This document shows, in pieces, positions 34,659-46,954 of a DNA stretch of 64,000 nt (positions are counted from its first letter, which is position 1; each line of letters begins with the position of its first letter). The position numbers and the translations under genes were made by a program. Source of the stretch: Onthophagus taurus (taxonomy: Eukaryota; Arthropoda; Insecta; Coleoptera; Scarabaeidae); NCBI RefSeq assembly GCF_036711975.1, contig NC_091973.1, positions 2,542,001-2,606,000 on the forward strand. The letters run 5' to 3'. The notes beneath the pieces are model-generated. The model was not told the DNA's origin. It was given only the letters and a program-made list of their open reading frames with translations, and did no database searches.

Positions 34659-37600
34659 TTAACGAGGTCGAGCCGGTAACGGTGGAGGCGGAGCTGATCG
34701 TGCCGGTACCGGAGGTGGACCTCGTTGTGGCAATGGAGGTAGGGTCGGTTCCGGTCTTGGGGGCGGCGGAGGCGGTCCCTGCGGCTCCGGACAACTTACC
34801 ACATCATCACTTATCTCTTCATAAATTCCCGTCTCTTCTTGTGTTAATATTGGAGCGGGAAAATCTGGTATCGTTACTGGTTTTGTCGCATTTGGAATAC
34901 TTATTACTCCAGCCTAAAAAAATTTAGTATTATTACTTTAATTTAATTAATTAATTTAATTTCTCACCCTTGGTAAAAGTTTTTTTGGTGCAGCTGGTGA
35001 TTTAACACTAGGTGGTGGAGGTCTTGAAGGTGGTCCAGTTCTCCCACCACTTGATTTAACTTCGGGTATACCAAGACAATTATATTCGGGGGTTGATATG
35101 TGTAAAGGAACGGTGTTGCTCGAACATAATCCAATTTCTTCTTTGGCTTGTTCGACCCAATTCGGCGTTTTCAAGGATAAAGTAAGATCACAATCTAAAA
35201 CGCGCACAAATTTCTTTGCAGCTGCGGTCAGCGCGCATTGTCCATCTCGGAAAGTAACCCACATCGTGTCCACAACGAATCTAACTAAGATGACGTCACC
35301 GATTTGAGATAATTCTTGAAGTAACGTGTGGGTGAGATTGTCGTCGAAAATTGTGGTGTCTTCGTTGACATTTTTGTCTTCACATTGGACTATTATTGTA
35401 CCATCCGGTGGTCCTAAATCGGCGATTACTTGATAAAATACATTTTGCCTACGTTCAATATCAACTTTTCTTATATCAATATCTACTATGGCTATAACTG
35501 GTCGATGATCGCTTTGTTTCAATTCCGCCCGGCCGTAATGTACTAATTTACCAGAATTATGATCATCATCAGGGGAATTATCGGGATATAGAGGGCGTCG
35601 TTTCCAAAGTACACGATCCGTCCAAGCTGGCGCTCGACATTTTTCACTGGTATCATAATCGTCACTAAATAAATCATATTTGTAAGTAGGCGGAAACGTT
35701 ATTTCACCCTCTATAAAATTTTTAAACACTTTCCCGCATTCTTGTTGCTTTTTCAACTGATCAAATTGAAGCACACTTTCTACATCGCCTTGTTTTAACA
35801 AATCTTTCATCTCATCTTTATCCAAATCCACTCTATAATTAAAATCACCACACCAGAAGAGGTATTCGTGTGAATTTAACGTTCTACCCTGGAAATGAAG
35901 TTAAAAATGTTTACACTATGATTATGTTTTGCGTATCTCACCATTGGAAATGTCACTTTTCGTGTTATTTCGGCGTAATCTTCATTTCTTTCATTCACTT
36001 GCGATTGGCCAGCGGCGAAATGAGCACAAACAAAACACAGCGATGTTGCATGAAATACCATGCGGATCGCAGCAGCACCTTTATTACCTAAATAAAATTA
36101 AAAAATAATTTTGAAGGTAAATCTAAAAAATTAAATATTTTTTAGATTTACCTGTATGTCCACCTAAACCAGTTTTAACAGAATCAACAGCTACATCACG
36201 GATATAAGGTGCATGTTCAGGTCGTACAAATAAATACAAACAAACCCCAACTAACTGTTGATATGAAACCAAAACGTACGGTCGATCCCTCGATAAAACT
36301 TTCTGCAACTCCTCCATCCACGATTTCGCATTTTCCGAGCTAGCAGCGACGATATTCGCAGCGTTGAGATCCACGATTTCTTCAAAACCGATCGCGTAGA
36401 TATCAACGGGAAGATTTGCGTCGTCGCTATTGTGCGAAACATCAACCAAGTTGTTTAATTGATTGTTATCTAACAACCAATCGGATAGCGACAAATCCCG
36501 AAACACTAAACTACGGAAATGTTTTCCCCCATTAACGTTATATGTTCCTACAGCGACACGAATTTGCATCGGAGTTGTATATTCTATGTAACGGTTACAC
36601 ATCTCGCGTAAAACATGTGGTGGAGCTGAATAAAATAAATTTTTAATGTATTTTTCTACTTTACTTAATATTATTTACCGTGTAATGTATTATATGGAAG
36701 TAAAGTCCTTGCTCTATCAGCTAATTCAGTACTAAGTGTAGATCCAACTAATAAAACATCAATTGCTTCTTGTTTAGAATTATCCAATAAATTATTTTGT
36801 ATAGTTCGCGCTGCGGATCTCGCCCCATCCATTAATTTTGATCCACCCTGTATAGCTCCAGTTCCTGCATATATTTTACTTATCTCATTTCCATTATTGA
36901 TCCACATTTGTTTAAATACTTCCTCAAAACGAGAAATAATTTGCTTTTTATCCACCAGCTGCATTACTTGTAATTGTTTACCCAAAATCTTAAATTACAA
37001 AGATTATTTTTTGAAATAATAAAATTATAATTAATTACCTCCAACCCAATAAAAGTTTGTACACAATTCGTTCTATCAAGACAATCCAAACAATTTGTTC
37101 TTAAAGTACCGATTTGAGAACTAAAATAAATAAGATTAAAAAGCTTGAAATTACGCCACAAATACGTACTGGAAAACTGTATTGTTTTCAGCATGATAAA
37201 ACCCGAATTCGGTTAATTGCGGGTCAATCTTCGCTTTTAATTTGACTAAATTTGTTTGATTTCCGCCTCGACATTCCTGATGGTAATCAAAAACAACATG
37301 TGGAACGTCAGTGTGATCAGACTCAAAATGATGCCTCTAAGAAATTGATAAAATTATAAAAAATTACTATAAACGTATAAAGTTTGTACTTGAAATTCTT
37401 GACTCAAAGTTGCTTCCCCTTCTTTACTACCAATTAAACTAGTACCTAATAAATTAATTATCGCCTGTTTTCCATAACGTTCTTTAATTAACGTTAAATG
37501 CCTATCAAAGGCCGATTTTGATGCCTCATAACCCCTTGATAATTTTACTTTATGAGATCCGACCTAAAAAAGAGTATTTATTGAGCGTTTATTAAAATTT

Positions 37601-39908
37601 TTTGCACTTACTTGTACACCCGGTTGTTCCCAAAACAACGGGACAGAACCTCTAGTTTGTAAATACGACGAAACTTCGTTGTCTAAAAATATAACTTGTT
37701 CCGTTTCGACGAAATTCGCGACGTGCCCTTCATCGTTAGTACCCCGTACGTTAAATCTTGTCCCGGCCCTTTCACAACTTAACCTAGACATTACGGCAGC
37801 TAAAGCTTTCCGATGACCGATGTAAACCGTTCTTATCTCGACTGAACCGCACATTGCTTTTACTAACCATGATTTACAATCAACCCCAAATCGAACAAGA
37901 TGTACAAACAACATTCTATTCCTGTAAGATTTTATTTAGAAATAGTAAGGAATTATTTATTGTAAAACTTTGATATAACAGACTAATATGGGGAAGGGAG
38001 TGTCTGTTATAGTCAACAGTTCAATGAAAGATATATTAAATATATATTTAATGTATAAGTATTATCAATTGCGTTCTCTTCGACTAAAATATTTTCAGAT
38101 TTCTAATACTTCCGGTTATACCGGAAGTCGCTACTTTATTTTTTTAACTGGATCACCCTGTATATTTTTACAAGTTTGGATTTGTCTGTTTTCAAGGCTT
38201 ATGAATAACTTTACTTCCTGCAATTTGATTCAGCCGTTCTCGAGTTATTCGAATTTTTTTAGAAAAATCTGCTCCAGCAAACATTTGGTCAAAAAATCAG
38301 AGAACACTCGATTTTTGAGATATCAATTTAGGATTCAGAACATGCCTAAGCAACATGATGGAGTATGTTTTGGTGCCGAGAACGGCTGCCTAGATCGTTT
38401 GGTCACTTTACGTTAACTTTTCGAAATTTTGAAGTACCATAACTTAATTTTTCTAAATGGCAACCCCCATATTTTATTACTTAGTCGTCTTCGGCGTCTC
38501 ATTTTACATCTTTTATACTCCATATGTCCTATACCTAACATTAATAGTTTGGAAAATAATTATGGTTTTTTTGAAAATGCTCACATGTACAAAAAAGCCT
38601 CAATTCGAGCTGCCAAAGAAGATCTGGGAATGATACTACGAACTTTGTCGCGCTTAAAAAATAAATTAAGAATTTCTTGATTTGTGTAAATATTATTTTC
38701 ATTATTGTTATCGATTTTAACTCTTTTTAGTACTAATATTAAGGGACCTAACAGATAATTATTAGCTCACATGCATCAAGTGACCTAAACAAGTGAGTCT
38801 TTGACAAGAACTCATTGAGAAGGCTAAATAAAGAAGCTAAATATCCATATATGTGTGCATTTTTCAAAAAACCCTATTACCTCCCAAACTATTAATGTTA
38901 GATATGGGACATATGGGATATAAAAGATGTAGAATGGGACACCGAAGACGACTAAGTAATTAAATCGCTATTGAACGACTTTAAACAATGCAAGTGAGGT
39001 TATTATAAACATTTCGAAAAACTTTTATTACAAAAATCGCTTCAGAATAATGCATCCAACCATATAATGGTCTGATGTGGAAGATATGGGACAGTCTGTA
39101 TAATAGACATCTCAGGGAATACCCTGATATTATATCCATGACTCTACTTCTTTGGTAAAGTGTTTATATCCTGATATATTAAATACTTAAAAATATTTTA
39201 TCCATTATATCTAAAGTCTGTTATATCAAGGTTTTACTACTACTGTATATATAATACAGGTGTTTCTAAATTAATGTGAAAGATTTAGAAACACCTGTAT
39301 GTTAATATTCTATACCAAAAGAAACGATGATCTGTTTGTGTTGTTTTCTGCCTCCTTTGAGCACATAATGTAAGATCTAAAGGTGTTCCACCTACATTCC
39401 ATGAAAAATAGAATGTTCCAGAGTTTAATAATTTCCTGACCTACAAATATATGAAGTTAGAAAAGGATTTGATGAATTCTTTGGACTACCTCTATGATTC
39501 TGTCTTCGTTTTGTTGATAATGTAAAGGAATAAATTGAGTTTGTGTAATCCTAAATATTTCAGAGTCACCAACTTTTCCAACAGAAAAACAGCCGGTGAT
39601 CATAACAAGATAAAGTACAGTATTTTCTCCTGCATTTAACTGTAATACTCCTAAACAACCATAAGCATCTAATATCTTGGTGTATTGCTTTCGTACGGCT
39701 TCGGTTTCTTGAACAGCTACAAAAATTGCAAAAGTATAATATTATTAATTTATTAAATGTACTATTTTTTTAATAACCTACATAAAACGGCAACCGCTTG
39801 ACTCTCAAAAAGTAAAGTATTCTCTTTTCCCCTGTATTCTAATAAAACGCTGTGAGGATTTGGAGGCTGCGATTTTTCCAGGACCCGAAAACCTTTGTAC
39901 ATCGCCAT
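34659..39908 (-). CDS. Synj: Synaptojanin (SAC and inositol 5-phosphatase)
   Basis: Twelve minus-strand exons: 39908-39782, 39716-39490, 39440-39316, 37921-37612, 37563-37390, 37336-37170, 37120-37039, 36988-36679, 36625-36152, 36087-35942, 35888-34968 and 34913-34659. Together they encode 1105 residues, with phases consistent throughout. The start [16 protein letters not shown] matches the family N-terminus. The SAC phosphatase domain (about 1-500) has the catalytic CLDCLDRTN. The 5-phosphatase domain (about 525-860) has [29 protein letters not shown] and SDHRPV. It is followed by an RRM-like DUF1866 region and a short proline-rich tail ([16 protein letters not shown], ending PARPR) suited to SH3 partners. 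The enzyme strips PI(4,5)P2 and other phosphoinositides to uncoat endocytosed synaptic vesicles. The tail is only about 120 residues, without visible NPF motifs. Intron 3 (1.39 kb) carries a transposon; the other introns are short. Confidence 0.96.
37962..39240. mobile_element. Non-autonomous pogo/Tigger-like element in Synj intron 3
   Basis: Near-matching inverted ends: AAACTTTGATATAACAGACT at 37964 and AGTCTGTTATATCAAGGTTT at 39213. Both resemble pogo/Tigger termini (CAGTAAAACCTTGATATAAC type, recalled). Inside there is a long inverted repeat with arms of about 85-115 bp (about 38476-38590 against 38846-38965) and CTGGATCACCCTGTATATTT near 38148, a typical end of other insect transposons. 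There is also a perfect palindrome ACTTCCGGT-TAT-ACCGGAAGT at 38108-38128. No transposase is recognised, so it is probably a composite of nested elements. Confidence 0.55.
39254..39300. repeat. Perfect 18-bp inverted repeat beside a Synj splice donor
   Basis: ATACAGGTGTTTCTAAAT and its exact inverse ATTTAGAAACACCTGTAT are separated by 11 bp. It begins about 15 bases inside intron 3 on the gene strand, just after the donor at 39315. It would fold in pre-mRNA. It could be a minimal MITE end pair. Confidence 0.8.
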
Positions 39909-40550
39909 CGTATTAAATAATTATTTTGTTATTGCATTTAACGAATTTTTTTTATATTCTGTGTATTCAACTTTTGACAGCACTTGACAGATACCCCCAC
40001 CAAACTACTTGTTAGATCGATTTCCACCCCTTATTAAAAATACAATCAAAATATTAATATAATTATTAAATTTTATTTCTACATTAACCCCTTAACATTT
40101 TTAAATAACTAAATAACAAAAATTATCATTCAATTTAATTAATCTTCCTCAATAACTAGGTAGTGACATCTATTCGATTTATTAAGAACCATTAGAGTGT
40201 TAAATAGGTTGCCTATTAATAAAAAATTAATTTAAATTATTAAAAAAATACATAAAAAATTTCTTAATTTCACACAATAATTTTAACGGAACTAAGAAAC
40301 AATGCACGAAAATCAGGGTCAAGGTTTTAATAGAAAAATTAGTATCAATTTATATTGTTATCAAATACCATTACACATATTGACATAACAGGCGCGAACG
40401 GTTCTTAAATGTGGAGCATATTTGACGAAATGTTTTGTATAACCGTAACGATCACACGAGATAATTATCACTTCGTGTAACCGTGTAAAGATTCACAAAG
40501 CCAATTCCACAATCGTTTAAACCTCCGGCTCAGTGAACGTCTCCTGGACA
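39909..40550. other. Divergent intergenic region between Synj and the 40.6-kb gene
   Basis: Should contain the promoters of Synj (minus) and of the plus-strand secreted protein gene. No TATA box is seen. A TCAGTG initiator-like word lies near 40530, about 20 bp before the second gene's ATG. AT-rich otherwise. Confidence 0.4.
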
Positions 40551-42012
40551 ATGTATCGCTTTGAGGTTTATTTATTTATTTTAAGTGTAGTCTACGCGAA
40601 AAGTTTACCTGAAGACACCCCGAGTGGATACGCTAAAGTTTCTAATTTTGGTGTAAAAACATCTTCGGGTGCAAACGAAGCACGTAGCAGTGGATTATCT
40701 TTATATTCTCAAAGGTTAATCTACTTTAACATAAAGTTAATTAATTTTTTATTTACTTGTATTGATTTCTTATAGTTCAAACGCCAAAATATCATCCGGC
40801 CAAAACTTAAGGAGTAAAATCACTTACTTCAACCCAAGTTCTTCGAGAGTTGGAGAAGATCACAACGAAGATTTACCCGGTAAAGGTGAAGTACAAGAAC
40901 GATACAACCCCAGACCTTATTTCCAGTATCTCAACGTCCCCTCAAGTTCAAATGACCCAAAACCCGAGCAAAAACCAGCTGTGGTTTATGGATCTCCATT
41001 CAAACCAGCTGCAAGTCCACCCGTTCCAACTAATTTAGACTCTCCTCAACCTGATTCAATTCCGGATTCAAACCCAAATTCAGATTTGGATTCAAATCCA
41101 ATTTACAATTCTGGGCCACCATCTCCAGGAAATTCTCCAAGCATTTATGATTCACCTTACGATTCTTATAACCCATCGAAACCCACAAATTCGGATGATT
41201 CAGACTCTCAAAAACCACCAGGAAATTTATATGAATCTCCTTATGATTCTTATAACCCAAAACCTGATGATAAACCGGAAACTCAATATTTACCAGCTAA
41301 CAACCCTCCACCTCCACCATCAATGCCTCCATCACCAACAAAAAACGAATATCCTGGATATCCTTACGCCCCACAAGAATTAGATCACCCACCGAAAGAT
41401 TCTGATATGTATCATCCACCTCAAAAACCGATGGAAGTTGATTCATACATGCCGCAAGATGAGAAGCCAAGTCATGATTTTTCTGGATACAGCGATCAAG
41501 GGCCACAAATCGTAGCTACTGTAAAACCCCCAGAATCAGTTCATGGCCATTATCAAGAATATTCGCCACCCTCAACAAGTTTTGATCACCATCATGAACA
41601 TATCGTCGATTCACCACCAACATCATACAATTACCCCGCAAAAATTCCGGAATACGTCGATCACGACCCTAAAGGCCATCACTTTCAATATCACGATCAC
41701 GATTACCACGACCACCACGTCTACCACGAGGTAACAACAACCACGGAAATGCCCGAAGAACGTGTTAACAAAGGACATTACAGTTATTATTATTTGGGAA
41801 GAAAACTGTGGTACATTCCGTTGTATTTTAGCGCTTATTTCATTTTATACATTACCGTTTTAATTTTGAAATCGATCGCCAGACATAAAGTCAATTTTAT
41901 ACACGATTTGCACGATTTAGGTAAAGGACGAAGTGGGAGGGATATGAAAATTGATGAAATCACTCATAATGTTACTAATGCTATTAATAATGCCACACAA
42001 AAGTATATGTAA
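40551..42012 (+). CDS. Secreted proline/His-rich protein with C-terminal membrane segment
   Basis: Exons 40551-40714 and 40776-42012 (61-bp intron, phase 2) encode 466 residues. MYRFEVYLFILSVVYA is a signal peptide. A long low-complexity ectodomain follows, rich in Pro, Ser, Tyr and Asp, with repeated SPYDSYNP and PPPPPSMPPSP-type runs. Then comes a His/Asp-rich stretch (FDHHHEH, HHFQYHDHDYHDHHVYHE) and a hydrophobic helix near the C-terminus (WYIPLYFSAYFILYITVLIL), leaving a basic tail of about 50 residues. I do not recognise the family. His clusters could bind metal ions, which is inferred. The next gene (43.0 kb) has the same plan, so the two look like a diverged pair. The in-frame GTG upstream is not used as a start because the ATG directly begins the signal peptide. 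Confidence 0.8.
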
Positions 42013-42987
42013 TTTTAAGTAAATTGATTAATAAATTTTTTTTTAATAAAAATTTTTGTCTTTTTTTTTTTAGTATGTATTTTATAAAATTATATCTTTT
42101 ATGCCATCTTATTGACATCTTCTTAGTTTCTTTTTATTGGCTTCTCTTATTTTTGTAATATGTATGGAAGATTGAATTATTTGTGCGTTTGGTCAAATTG
42201 AAAATTTCATCAATTGATTGCCGAAGCACGTTTTGAAGTGTACCAGTGTGTGGCAGAATAAAAATATTCATGTATGGACTACTTGTTCATGTAGATATTA
42301 AGAATTTAGTTATGGCAGATGATATTTTGACTAGCATATTGATATGGACAAAATTTACATGGATTGCATTAATCCTAAATTTGATAGCTGACTTGATATT
42401 TGATAAATGGAGTTTTTGGCAGTTACCACAAGGGCTTTAATAGAGTTTTGAATTAGAGGACGGCTTAAAAAGGAAATTATAATAATAATAACAAACCAAC
42501 CCAACTCTACTCCCTCCTTATTAACAGGATTAATAATTAACAGTCATGAAATCCTACCCAACCCAACTCCAGCCATGAAAATTAGGAAATCTGTGAGATA
42601 GTCTTCTGGTTTAAAGATCTTAGTAGGATCTAGCTTTAGTAGTTATTTTTTTTAGACATTTAAAAATTGTTTAAATAAAAATTTTTAATTGACCTAATTT
42701 AATTTCTAGTTAATCTTAATAACCGTTGTTCAATTAACGCCCAAAAAAATATTTTTCATAATTTACGTAATTGAGACAGTGTTTGTTATAAAAATTATTA
42801 ACCTTGGGAGCCGTTACATTTTCAAAGGTGTTAATTGTCTAAACAAATCATATCACGACGTGAAGATATCTTTGCTTAACATCAGTACATTATCTCCTCG
42901 CGGTGCAGTCTCATTGTTAAGTCAAAACTTAAAAGACTCTGATATTTTTTCCCATATTTAGCCAGAGTTGTTTTTAAGAAAAGAAAG
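42013..42987. other. Gene-free spacer between two His-rich protein genes
   Basis: AT-rich. Contains the poly(A) region of the upstream gene (TTAATAAA at about 42030-42050). No coding frame with support. Confidence 0.45.
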
Positions 42988-43607
42988 ATGTGTTCGTACT
43001 CGTTTATATTGTGCGTAACGATCGCTTTGTTCAAACAAACGGTTTGTGGTACCGTGAATTATCCGGTTGCCACAACACCCATGCCTCAGATTTACGACAG
43101 GTAAATTTTTTTAAAGTTTTTTTTGATTACTTGATGGGTGATTTTAGTGAAGAAAGAGAGGGGAGAGGAATGATGATGGATTACGATCACGTTGATGTTC
43201 ACGATCACGATGATCACGACCACGACCACATTGTAGAGCATAAAGAAGAACAAAAAGCCGTTAAAACCGATATATGGTCAAATTATTATAATTTTATTAT
43301 TCAAGAGGGTTCATTTAAGTTTTGGGCGGCCTTCCAGGTAATAAACTTGATTAATAATGAATAATTATTAATAATTACGTTTTTTATTTAGCTTGGAACT
43401 GCCATTTTACTTATCTACTCGGCATTTGCTGCAATTTACTACGCCAAGTTCAATGTGATCTCGACTGATTATGATTATTACGATGCCTTCTTCGGACGAT
43501 CCAGTGCAAGGTCATCATCCAGTTCTTCTAGTGGACAGTGGTTCGGTCTTAGCTCCGACGTCGTTCAAAGAATATATACAGCATTAACATCTAAAAAATT
43601 TTCATGA
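42988..43607 (+). CDS. Small secreted/membrane His-Asp-rich protein
   Basis: Exons 42988-43100, 43148-43337 and 43392-43607 (introns 47 and 54 bp, phases 2 and 0) encode 172 residues. The signal peptide MCSYSFILCVTIALF.. is followed by a short ectodomain with an alternating His/Asp run (DYDHVDVHDHDDHDHDH), then KTDIWSNYYNFI. After that come a membrane helix (LGTAILLIYSAFAAIYYA) and a Ser-rich tail. No family recognised. Architecture and position make it a likely relative of the 40.6-kb gene. The two short introns, clean GT..AG sites and consistent frame support a real gene. Confidence 0.75.
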
Positions 43608-43960
43608 AAAAAAAATGGGATGATTAAAACTTGCAAATAACTCTTAAATAATAAAAAATGAAAATAAATTTTACGTTTTATTAATGTACTTTATATTATT
43701 TAGAGTAGGGTTTTAGATCGAAAAATGAAGAAATGGATAATAATAATAATAATAACGCAGTTGAAATGTGTTACAATGGTACAACTGACGCGTTCTTTCG
43801 ACAGATGTGATCTTTAAAGATCAACATAGTCTTTTTGCCTAATTACGCGATTCCGTGATCTCCTCTCAACGTTATATAGCGACAATACAAATGTACCGTT
43901 AGTGAGACACTAACATAGAATTACTACGTGAGAACTTGTAACTTTGCAAATTTTTAGATG
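43608..43960. other. Gene-free stretch with AAT microsatellite
   Basis: Contains (AAT)n at about 43738-43756 and 3' UTR sequence of the upstream gene. Nothing else seen. Confidence 0.45.
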
Positions 43961-43964
43961 AAAT

Positions 43965-44400
43965 TAAAAACAGCTTTGCAAATTTTTATGTTTTCAAGTA
44001 ACTGTTTTTTATGATTTTTACATATCTTATATTTTGAAAAATTGTCGGCTTGTTAGTAATAAAATTTATTTTCCAGTTATGATTAGGCTTCTGCGCAACT
44101 TTTTCGCGCATACAAACATCACGTGATCCCCACTCAAAGACCCCTTGCTCCGCAGAACAGCTGAGATCGCAGTTATTTGACAATATTGAAGTACTTACAC
44201 GTGAATTTTGATAAGTTGTCATGTGTTAATATTTTGTTTCAATTACTTGATGTCTTTATATAACAATTAAAGTATTAAAATTATTAAAAAAACAAAAAAG
44301 AAATATCAAAGATGTTCTTTGGTATTCCTATGATCTGGATGAAGCCTAATGATTGTTACTTTTGCGTAGTAGATGCTAAAGGTTTGAATCGAAATCAAAC
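43965..44400 (+). pseudogene. Head of the second copy of the 10.4-kb element, with ORF fragment
   Basis: 44005-44247 closely repeats 10425-10665. From about 44310 the plus strand encodes a fragment FGIPMIWMKPNDCYFCVVDA. From memory this is the N-terminal signature of the same unnamed protein family as at 10.7 kb (…DCYFC…). The ORF is then interrupted by the SAT3 array. The element's 3' tail reappears at 46895-46950. Confidence 0.65.
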
Positions 44401-46872
44401 GTGGAGATGCAGCACTGTGGAGAATTTTTCGAAAATATGAAAATTAGAGGAGTGTTGAAAAAAACGGAAATAATAATACAGAAAAACTTTTACTACAAAA
44501 GTTGTAGCAAATTGTACCCTTAACACAATGGTCTGTAACATTTTTGCTCCCAGATGCATCAATGTGGAGAATTTTTCAAAAATGTGAAAATTAGAAGAGT
44601 GTTGAAAAAAACGGAAATAATAATACAGAAAAACTTTTACTACAAAAGTTGTAGCGAATTGTACCCTTAACACAATGGTCTGTAACATTTTTGCTCCCAG
44701 ATGCATCAATGTGGAGAATTTTTCAAAAATGTGAAAATTAGAAGTGTTGAAAAAAACGAAAATAATAATACAGAAAAACTTTTACTACAAAAGTTGTAGC
44801 AAATTGTACCCTTAACACAATGGTGTGTAACATTTTTGCTCCCAAATGCATCAATGTGGAGAATTTTTCAAAAATGTGAAAATTAGAAGAGTGTTGGAAA
44901 AAAACGGTATCCGGAGCATAATACAGAAAAATGTTTACTGCAAAAGTTGTAGCAAATTGTACCCTTAACACAATGGTGTGTAACATTTTTGCTCCCAAAT
45001 GCATCAATGTGGAGAATTTTTTAAAAATGTGAAAATTAGAAGAGTGTTGAAAAAAACGGAAATAATAATACAGAAAAACTTTTACTACAAAAGTTGTAGC
45101 GAATTGTACCCTTAACACAAAGGTCTGTAACATTTTTGCTCCCAGATGCATCAATGTGGAGAATTTTTCAAAAATGTGAAAATTAGAAGAGTGTTGAAAA
45201 AAAACGGTATCCGGAGCATAATACAGAAAAATGTTTACTGCAAAAGTTGTAGCAAATTGTACCCTTAACACAATGGTGTGTAACATTTTTGCTCCCAAAT
45301 GCATCAATGTGGAGAATTTTTCAAAAATGTGAAAATTAGAAGTGTTGAAAAAAACGGAAATAATAATACAGAAAAACTTTTACTACAAAAGTTGTAGCAA
45401 ATTGTACCCTTAACACAATGGTCTGTAACATTTTTGCTCCCAGATGCATCAATGTGGAGAATTTTTCAAAAATGTGAAAATTAGAAGAGTGTTGGAAAAA
45501 AACGGTACCGGAGCATAATACAGAAAAACTTTTACTGCAAAAGTTGTAGCAAATTGTACCCTTAACACAATGGTCTGTAACATTTTTGCTCCCAGATGCA
45601 TCAATGTTTAGAATTTTTCAAAAATGTGAAAATTAGAAGAGTGTTGAAAAAAACGGAAATAATAATACAGAAAAACTTTTACTACAAAAGTTGTAGCGAA
45701 TTGTACCCTTAACACAATGGTCTGTAACATTTTTGCTCCCAGATGCATCAATGTGGAGAATTTTTCAAAAATGTGAAAATTAGAAGAGTGTTGAAAAAAA
45801 AACGGTATCCGGAGCATAATACAGAAAAACTTTTACTACAAAAGTTGTAGCAAATTGTACCCTTAACACAATGATGTGTAACATTTTTGCTCCCAAATGC
45901 ATCAATATGGAGAATTTTTCAAAAATGTGAAAATTAGAAGTGTTGAAAAAAACGGAAATAATAATACAGAAAAACTTTTACTACAAAAGTTGTAGCAAAT
46001 TGTACCCTTAACACAATGGTGTGTAACATTTTTGCTCCCAAATGCATCAATGTGGAGAATTTTTCAAAAATGTGAAAATTAGAAGAGTGTTGGAAAAAAA
46101 CGGTATCCGGAGCATAATACAGAAAAACTTTTACTACAAAAGTTGTAGCAAATTGTACCCTTAACACAATGGTGTGTAACATTTTTGCTCCCAAATGCAT
46201 CAATGTGGAGAATTTTTCAAAAATGTGAAAATTATAAAAGTGTTGAAAAAAACGGAAATAACAATACAGAAAAACTTTTACTACAAAAGTTGTAGCGAAT
46301 TGTACCCTTAACACAATGGTCTGTAACATTTTTGCTCCCAAATGCATCAATGTGGAGAATTTTTCAAAAATGTGAAAATTAGAAAAGTGTTGAAAAAAAC
46401 GGAAATAATAATACAGAAAAACTTTTACTACAAAAGTTGTAGCGAATTGTACCCTTAACACAATGGTCTGTAACATTTTTGCTCCCAGATGCATCAATGT
46501 GGAGAATTTTTCAAAAATGTGAAAATTAGAAGAGTGTTGAAAAAAACGGAAATAATAATACAGAAAAACTTTTACTACAAAAGTTGTAGCGAATTGTACC
46601 CTTAACACAATGGTCTGTAACATTTTTGCTCCCAGATGCATCAATGTGGAGAATTTTTCAAAAATGTGAAAATTAGAAAAGTGTTGAAAAAAACGGAAAT
46701 AATAATACAGAAAAACTTTTACTACAAAAGTTGTAGCGAATTGTACCCTTAACACAATGGTCTGTAACATTTTTGCTCCCAGATGCATCAATGTGGAGAA
46801 TTTTTCAAAAATGTGAAAATTAGAAGAGTGTTGGAAAAAAACGGTATCCGGAGCATAATACAGAAAAAATCT
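44400..46872. repeat. SAT3 tandem repeat, about 147/153-bp units, about 17 copies
   Basis: Unit starts judged by ATGCATCAATGTGGAGAATT recur at 44554, 44701, 44846, 44999, 45146, 45299 and onward. That gives periods of 147, 145, 153, 147 and 153. Two unit types alternate irregularly: type A with ACGGAAATAATAATACAG (about 147) and type B with ACGGTATCCGGAGCATAATA (about 153). Copies are highly similar. As 147 and 153 are both multiples of three, a minus-strand frame stays open over several units (46926-45934, 330 codons), but this is best seen as a repeat artefact. Confidence 0.93.
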
Positions 46873-46892
46873 TCCAAAATCATTAATAGCTT

Positions 46893-46952
46893 CATGAATT
46901 GTGAGCATAAATATATCCAAAATCAATCTTATATCTAGAACAACAAAACCAC
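46893..46952. mobile_element. 3' tail of the 44-kb element copy
   Basis: ATGAATTGTGAGCATAAATA followed by TATCCAAAATCAATCTTATA and CAACAAAACCAC matches 13772-13830. It shows that SAT3 lies inside a copy of that element. Confidence 0.75.
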
Positions 46953-46954
46953 TA

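Noticed and set aside
37988-38680. Plus-strand frames inside Synj intron 3
   Set aside because: They lie in a foldback transposon, antisense to the host gene, and match no transposase I recognise.
45934-46926. 330-codon minus-strand frame in SAT3 as a gene
   Set aside because: Pure tandem repeat inside a transposon copy. Other stretches of the same array break frame, and there is no promoter or domain.
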